From Planctomycetota bacterium (GTDB taxonomy: Bacteria; Planctomycetota; Planctomycetia; Pirellulales; UBA1268): DNA of 38,698 bases. Position numbers and translations under genes: made by a program. Each line of letters starts with the position of its first letter. Position 1 is the stretch's first letter. The notes beneath the pieces are model-generated. The model saw only the letters and a list, made by a program, of their open reading frames with translations, had not been told where the DNA came from and did no database searches. Below are positions 34,215 to 38,698 of the stretch, piece by piece. Location of the stretch: the NCBI GenBank assembly GCA_029978905.1, contig JAPOIM010000043.1:1-38698 (forward strand), written 5' to 3'.

Positions 34215-35651
34215 TCAGCCGAGGAGTTCGGGAATTGGCTCACCTTGCGGGGCAAGGAGCACCGGCCGACCCGAGAAGTCGACGATGCCGGTGTTGATCC
34301 GGTCGATCCCGAGGTGGTGGTAGATCGTGGCCAGAAAATCGTCGGGCCCCACGCGGCGCTCGATCGGATCCTCACCCTTGGCGTCAGTGGCACCAATCAC
34401 GGCACCCGTACGAATGCCACCCCCGGCAAAGAGCATCGTGTTGGCACGTGGCCAGTGATCACGTCCCGGCTGCACCGTTCCTGCAGCAGCACTCGCCACA
34501 CCACCACCGCTGCTCGCCACATGCGAGATCCGCGGCGTGCGCCCAAACTCACCAGTGACGATCACCATCACCCGCTGATCAAGCCCACGGGCGTAGAGGT
34601 CTTCGATCAAGGCCGACACCGCCTGATCAAATGGCGGGGCACGATACGCGAGTGCGTCAAACACATGATGGTTGACGGCGTGGTCATCCCAGTTGGCCAC
34701 ACGACCACACAACGGCCCGTCAAACTCCGTGGTCACCACGGTCACCCCTGCCTCAACCAACCGCCTCGCCATCAGGCACTGCTGTCCCCACGCGTTGCGA
34801 CCGTACCGCTCGCGCGTGGCATCGCTCTCCTGCGACAGATCAAACGCACGCCGAGCCTCACCGCTCGTGAGCAGCGCAAGCGCCTGCTGCTCAAAGCGAT
34901 CTGCGGCTTCCATCGCCCCGCTCGTGTCGAGCCCTCGTGCGATGCGATCGAGCCGTCCGGCGAGCGTGGCCCGCGAGGTGAGCCGCTGCTCGGCGGCCGC
35001 ACTTCCAAGCGTGAGGTTGGGCACGCGGAAATCAGGGGCGTCGGGGTTGCCGGTCACCTGGAAGGGCCCGAAGGCAGGGCCGAGATACGCAGGCCCGGCG
35101 ATCACGAAGTTGTCGTAGCGGTCCACCGGATTGACGGCGATGTAGTTAGGGAGGGCCGACTGCTGATGGCGTCGGGCAAACGCCGCCACGCTCATCCAAT
35201 CGGGATGCACGGGGGCCGGCTTGTCGGCCGCATCACGGTCGCCAGAGAGCACTTGGAGCGAGCCTGCCGGATGGCCGCCGCCATCGTGGGCGATGCTGCG
35301 GAGGAGCGTGAAGCGATCGGCAACTTGGGCCGTCCTCGGTAAGAGCTCGGTCAACTGAATGCCGGGCACCACGGTGTTGATCGGAGCGAAGGGCCCGCGA
35401 AACTCGAGTGGTGCCTCTGGCTTTGGGTCAAACGTGTCGAGGTGGCTACAACCGCCGCGGAGCCAGACAAGGATCACCGCGGTGTCTGCTGAGCGACGAC
35501 CAGATGGTGTGTCGTCGCTGCGGGCCGCCTCGTTGGCCAAGGCCTGCCGCCTGAGCACATCCGCCAGCGACAACGAGGCAAAGCCGCCCAGGCCTGCGCG
35601 AAGCAGTTGCCTGCGTGAATGCCCGCCAGGATCGAGACCTGCCATGCTCAC
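34215..35651 (-). CDS. DUF1501 protein, Tat-exported (third copy)
   Basis: 478 aa. The GTG at 35651 has GGAGG nine bases upstream; the ATG two codons later (35645) is an alternative. A Tat motif, SRRQLLRAGLGGFASLSLAD (Arg13-Arg14), opens the protein. DUF1501 landmarks are VWLRGGCSHLDTFDPKP, SIAHDGGGHPAGSLQVLSG, NWDDHAVNHHVFD, VTGEFGRTPRISH, GRDHWPRANTMLFAGGGIRTG and FSGRPVLLAPQGEP. It is the first gene of the five-gene run and has no closer partner upstream. A Gly/Ser/Ala-rich loop (SSGGGVASAAAG) after the GEFGRTP motif is an insertion relative to the other two copies here. Confidence 0.93.
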   Translation of the reverse strand: MSMAGLDPGGHSRRQLLRAGLGGFASLSLADVLRRQALANEAARSDDTPSGRRSADTAVILVWLRGGCSHLDTFDPKPEAPLEFRGPFAPINTVVPGIQLTELLPRTAQVADRFTLLRSIAHDGGGHPAGSLQVLSGDRDAADKPAPVHPDWMSVAAFARRHQQSALPNYIAVNPVDRYDNFVIAGPAYLGPAFGPFQVTGNPDAPDFRVPNLTLGSAAAEQRLTSRATLAGRLDRIARGLDTSGAMEAADRFEQQALALLTSGEARRAFDLSQESDATRERYGRNAWGQQCLMARRLVEAGVTVVTTEFDGPLCGRVANWDDHAVNHHVFDALAYRAPPFDQAVSALIEDLYARGLDQRVMVIVTGEFGRTPRISHVASSGGGVASAAAGTVQPGRDHWPRANTMLFAGGGIRTGAVIGATDAKGEDPIERRVGPDDFLATIYHHLGIDRINTGIVDFSGRPVLLAPQGEPIPELLG

Positions 35652-35728
35652 CGCTCGTCGCCTCCCTCGTTACCGATGATTCTACCCAGAACCCGTCCCC
35701 ACCGCGCGGCCAGGGGATCGGTGAGTGG

Positions 35729-35734
35729 TAGACT
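35729..35734 (+). promoter_or_regulatory. Possible -10 box for a leaderless DUF2652 transcript
   Basis: TAGACT lies exactly six bases upstream of the DUF2652 ATG (35741) and no Shine-Dalgarno sequence is present, the arrangement seen in leaderless mRNAs. No good -35 hexamer is visible. Confidence 0.35.
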
Positions 35735-35740
35735 CTCAAG

Positions 35741-36475
35741 ATGCCTGCGTCTTCACCGAGTGAAACTGAGTTTTTGCTGCTGATCGCCGACATCAGTGGT
35801 TACACCCGTTTCATGCTCACCAATCGCACCGCCCGGGTGCACGCCCACGGCATCATCAGCGACCTGCTCAACGCCGTGATTGAGGAGGTGCAGATCCCGC
35901 TGACGGTCAACAAGCTCGAGGGGGATGCGATCTTTATGGTCGCAGCCAAACAGGAGCAGACGTGGGAAGACACGGGCCGCCATCTTGGGCAATCGCTCAC
36001 AGCCTTCGCAGAGGCCTTTGATCGGAAGGTCACGGAGCTCGCCACCTCCACTATCTGCGACTGCATTGCCTGCCAGCAGATGGTCACGCTGCGGCTGAAG
36101 TTGATCGGCCACTACGGCACCGCAGTGCGGTCCACGATTGCCGGGTTCGACGAACTCTCTGGCGTCGACGTGATCGTGCTGCACAGGCTGCTCAAGAACG
36201 AGGTGCCCAGCTCGGAATACATCCTGCTGACCGAGCCCGCGTTTGCGTTTCTCGCGCCTCCGGAAACCTACGTGCCCCATCGCGAGAGCTACGACGATGT
36301 CGGCGAGATCCCGCTGCGCCTGCGGCATCTCACGGCTCAAGTGCCCGACAAAGCCCCGCGAACGTTTTCCCTGCGAGACATGGGTCGCAAACTCAGCTAC
36401 GACCTACGGTACTTCTTTGCCCGCACGAGGCATCCCGCGGCGGAAGATGCCCCCGCCCGCGACCATCGGCCCTAA
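35741..36475 (+). CDS. DUF2652 protein, class III nucleotide-cyclase-like
   Basis: 244 aa, no signal peptide, predicted cytoplasmic. It resembles DUF2652 (PF10851), related to class III adenylate/guanylate cyclases. FLLLIADISGYTRFML matches the cyclase opening D-I-x-G-(F/Y)-T, with a candidate metal-binding Asp in IADISG. NKLEGDAIFMVA matches the second conserved strand (G-D-A-(i/v)-(f/m)). A Cys cluster CDCIACQQM followed by LRLKLIGHYG is typical of DUF2652. Canonical adenine-selecting Lys and Asp residues are not obvious, so activity is uncertain. Divergent from the five-gene operon (89-base gap) and 23 bases upstream of a tRNA gene. A signalling or SRPBCC-associated role is possible. Confidence 0.85.
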   Translation: MPASSPSETEFLLLIADISGYTRFMLTNRTARVHAHGIISDLLNAVIEEVQIPLTVNKLEGDAIFMVAAKQEQTWEDTGRHLGQSLTAFAEAFDRKVTELATSTICDCIACQQMVTLRLKLIGHYGTAVRSTIAGFDELSGVDVIVLHRLLKNEVPSSEYILLTEPAFAFLAPPETYVPHRESYDDVGEIPLRLRHLTAQVPDKAPRTFSLRDMGRKLSYDLRYFFARTRHPAAEDAPARDHRP

Positions 36476-36481
36476 AAACGC

Positions 36482-36487
36482 TATAAC
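36482..36487 (+). promoter_or_regulatory. Possible -10 box of the tRNA gene
   Basis: TATAAC lies 11 bases before the first tRNA base, in the short gap after the DUF2652 stop. No matching -35 hexamer is visible, so the tRNA might also be cotranscribed with DUF2652. Confidence 0.35.
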
Positions 36488-36498
36488 TGACGAACCTC

Positions 36499-36571
<73 letters not shown>

Positions 36572-36624
36572 TTTTGCTTTCGCTACCACCTCAGGCCGGG
36601 CCACCGCCGGACGCTGGGGGAAAC

Positions 36625-37876
<1,252 letters not shown>

Positions 37877-38046
37877 GGGGAGGCTCCAGGGAGATGACGG
37901 GAAGATGCCAATTAAACACCACTTCGTCGCGGCACGACAAAAGCCACGTGAAAGTTTCCCGTTTCGTCCGCTCTCTCGCCCCACCAAAGCACCACGATCA
38001 CGCAGGTCGACGCGCTCGCCACTTCGGCTGCTGGTATGTTGCCGAA
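37877..38046. other. Divergent intergenic region (DinB operon / CYTH gene)
   Basis: These 170 bases should contain the promoters of both units. On the + side TATGTT (38035-38040) lies exactly six bases before the CYTH ATG, suggesting a leaderless transcript. On the - side only the ribosome-binding site of the DinB gene is clear. Confidence 0.4.
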
Positions 38047-38580
38047 ATGCCTTCCAACATTGAGATCAAAGCCCGCCTCACCGACCTCCAGGCCACACAG
38101 CGGCTCGTGGAAGCGATCGCCGATGGCCCACCGCAGACGCTCCAGCAGACCGACACCTTCTTCGCCTGCACGCATGGCCGGCTGAAACTGCGGGAGATTG
38201 GTGACGGCAGTGGCGAACTGATCGCGTATCAACGTGCCGATGTCGCCGACATCAAGCAGTCGGACTACGAGATCTCGCACGTGGCCGACGTGGAATCGCT
38301 CAAGCATGTACTCCGGCGAGCGCTCGGCGAGAGCGTGGTGGTGGAGAAGACACGGCTGCTCTACCTCATCGGCCAAACTCGCGTGCACCTCGATCGCGTG
38401 ACAGGCCTCGGCGATTTCCTCGAACTTGAGGTGGTGCTCATGCCCCACCAAACAGCCGCGGATGGCCAAGCGATCGCGGGGGGCCTCATGCGGTCTTTCG
38501 AAATTCGCGAACAGGATCTCCTGGCCACGGCCTACGCCGATATGCTCGAAAGCAACAGCGCACCGCCCGAGAACCGTTGA
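38047..38580 (+). CDS. CYTH-domain protein (class IV adenylate cyclase / CyaB-like)
   Basis: 177 aa. The ATG at 38047 starts the conserved MPSNIEIKARL, matching the ExExK-type opening of CYTH domains (PF01928), with Asn in place of the first Glu as in many CyaB-like proteins. Other tunnel residues are visible: GRLKLREIGD, ELIAYQRAD, VVVEKTRLLYLIGQTRVHLD and LGDFLELEVVL. The CYTH fold hydrolyses or cyclises triphosphate-bearing substrates (ATP, thiamine triphosphate, polyphosphate); which one applies here cannot be told. No Shine-Dalgarno sequence is present. The in-frame extension upstream to 37894 is not conserved-looking. Confidence 0.92.
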   Translation: MPSNIEIKARLTDLQATQRLVEAIADGPPQTLQQTDTFFACTHGRLKLREIGDGSGELIAYQRADVADIKQSDYEISHVADVESLKHVLRRALGESVVVEKTRLLYLIGQTRVHLDRVTGLGDFLELEVVLMPHQTAADGQAIAGGLMRSFEIREQDLLATAYADMLESNSAPPENR

Positions 38581-38614
38581 CGCTCGCCAACCGCCCCCCG
38601 GAGACATCTCGGCC

Positions 38615-38698
38615 ATGAACGAACACACCGACTTTTTTGTGGGCTGGGGAAGCCTGTCGCTGATCAACGCGGGCCTCGCCCAGTCGAAAGGGCGGAGT
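38615..38698 (+). CDS. Unknown protein, 3' end cut by the window
   Basis: An ATG at 38615, 34 bases after the CYTH stop and with GGAG 11 bases upstream, opens a frame that stays open for all 28 remaining codons (MNEHTDFFVGWGSLSLINAG at the start). Strand and spacing suggest cotranscription with the CYTH gene. Too short to identify. Confidence 0.5.
   Translation, partial: MNEHTDFFVGWGSLSLINAGLAQSKGRS

Overview
The window is GC-rich bacterial DNA, almost certainly from a planctomycete of the Pirellulales/Pirellulaceae type. The strongest evidence is the density of families largely confined to, or hugely expanded in, Planctomycetota and related PVC bacteria: DUF1549/DUF1553 (PSCyt/PSD1) cytochromes, Tat-exported DUF1501 proteins, PVC-type membrane-bound dehydrogenases fused to a C-terminal CxxCH domain, an FGE-like protein and a giant repeat-rich exoprotein. 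No insertion sequence, prophage, integrase or CRISPR array was seen.

Layout. (1) 1-11567, + strand: the 3' part of one giant secreted S8 (subtilisin-like) protein. The window opens inside its catalytic domain. After it come a pre-peptidase-like domain interrupted by a long array of about 60-residue beta units, a parallel beta-helix, an FN3 domain and four Ig-like repeats. A strong bidirectional hairpin terminator (11609-11644) separates it from the next operon. (2) 17363 to 11671, - strand: a three-gene operon of PSCyt1/DUF1549/DUF1553, DUF1501 and a ThuA-like protein. (3) 17514-19576, + strand: hflK-hflC. (4) 20196-19651, - strand: a secreted fasciclin protein. (5) 20452-25384, + strand: a five-part cytochrome/DUF6797-like/LamG/propeller fusion followed by a cysteine-less FGE-fold protein whose ribosome-binding site lies in a potential hairpin. 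(6) 35651 to 25388, - strand: a five-gene run of DUF1501, DUF1549/DUF1553, DUF1501, coiled-coil/cytochrome/WD40 and PVC dehydrogenase/HEAT/heme. (7) 35741-38698: DUF2652 (class III cyclase-like), a CAT-anticodon tRNA (probably Ile2), a - strand DinB / DUF5522 / CIA30 operon, a + strand CYTH protein and the start of a cut gene.

How the genes may work together. Regions 2, 5 and 6 carry eight c-type heme motifs, three Tat-exported DUF1501 proteins, two propeller-type dehydrogenase modules and a carbohydrate-associated ThuA protein. The simplest reading (inference) is extracytoplasmic oxidation or modification of sugars or sulfated glycans coupled to periplasmic electron transfer. The partners DUF1549/DUF1553 and DUF1501 occur as neighbours twice, with different gene orders. 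HflKC is membrane proteolysis housekeeping. The last region has two nucleotide-cyclase-fold proteins within 3 kb, both lacking a Shine-Dalgarno sequence and both with a -10-like hexamer exactly six bases before the ATG.
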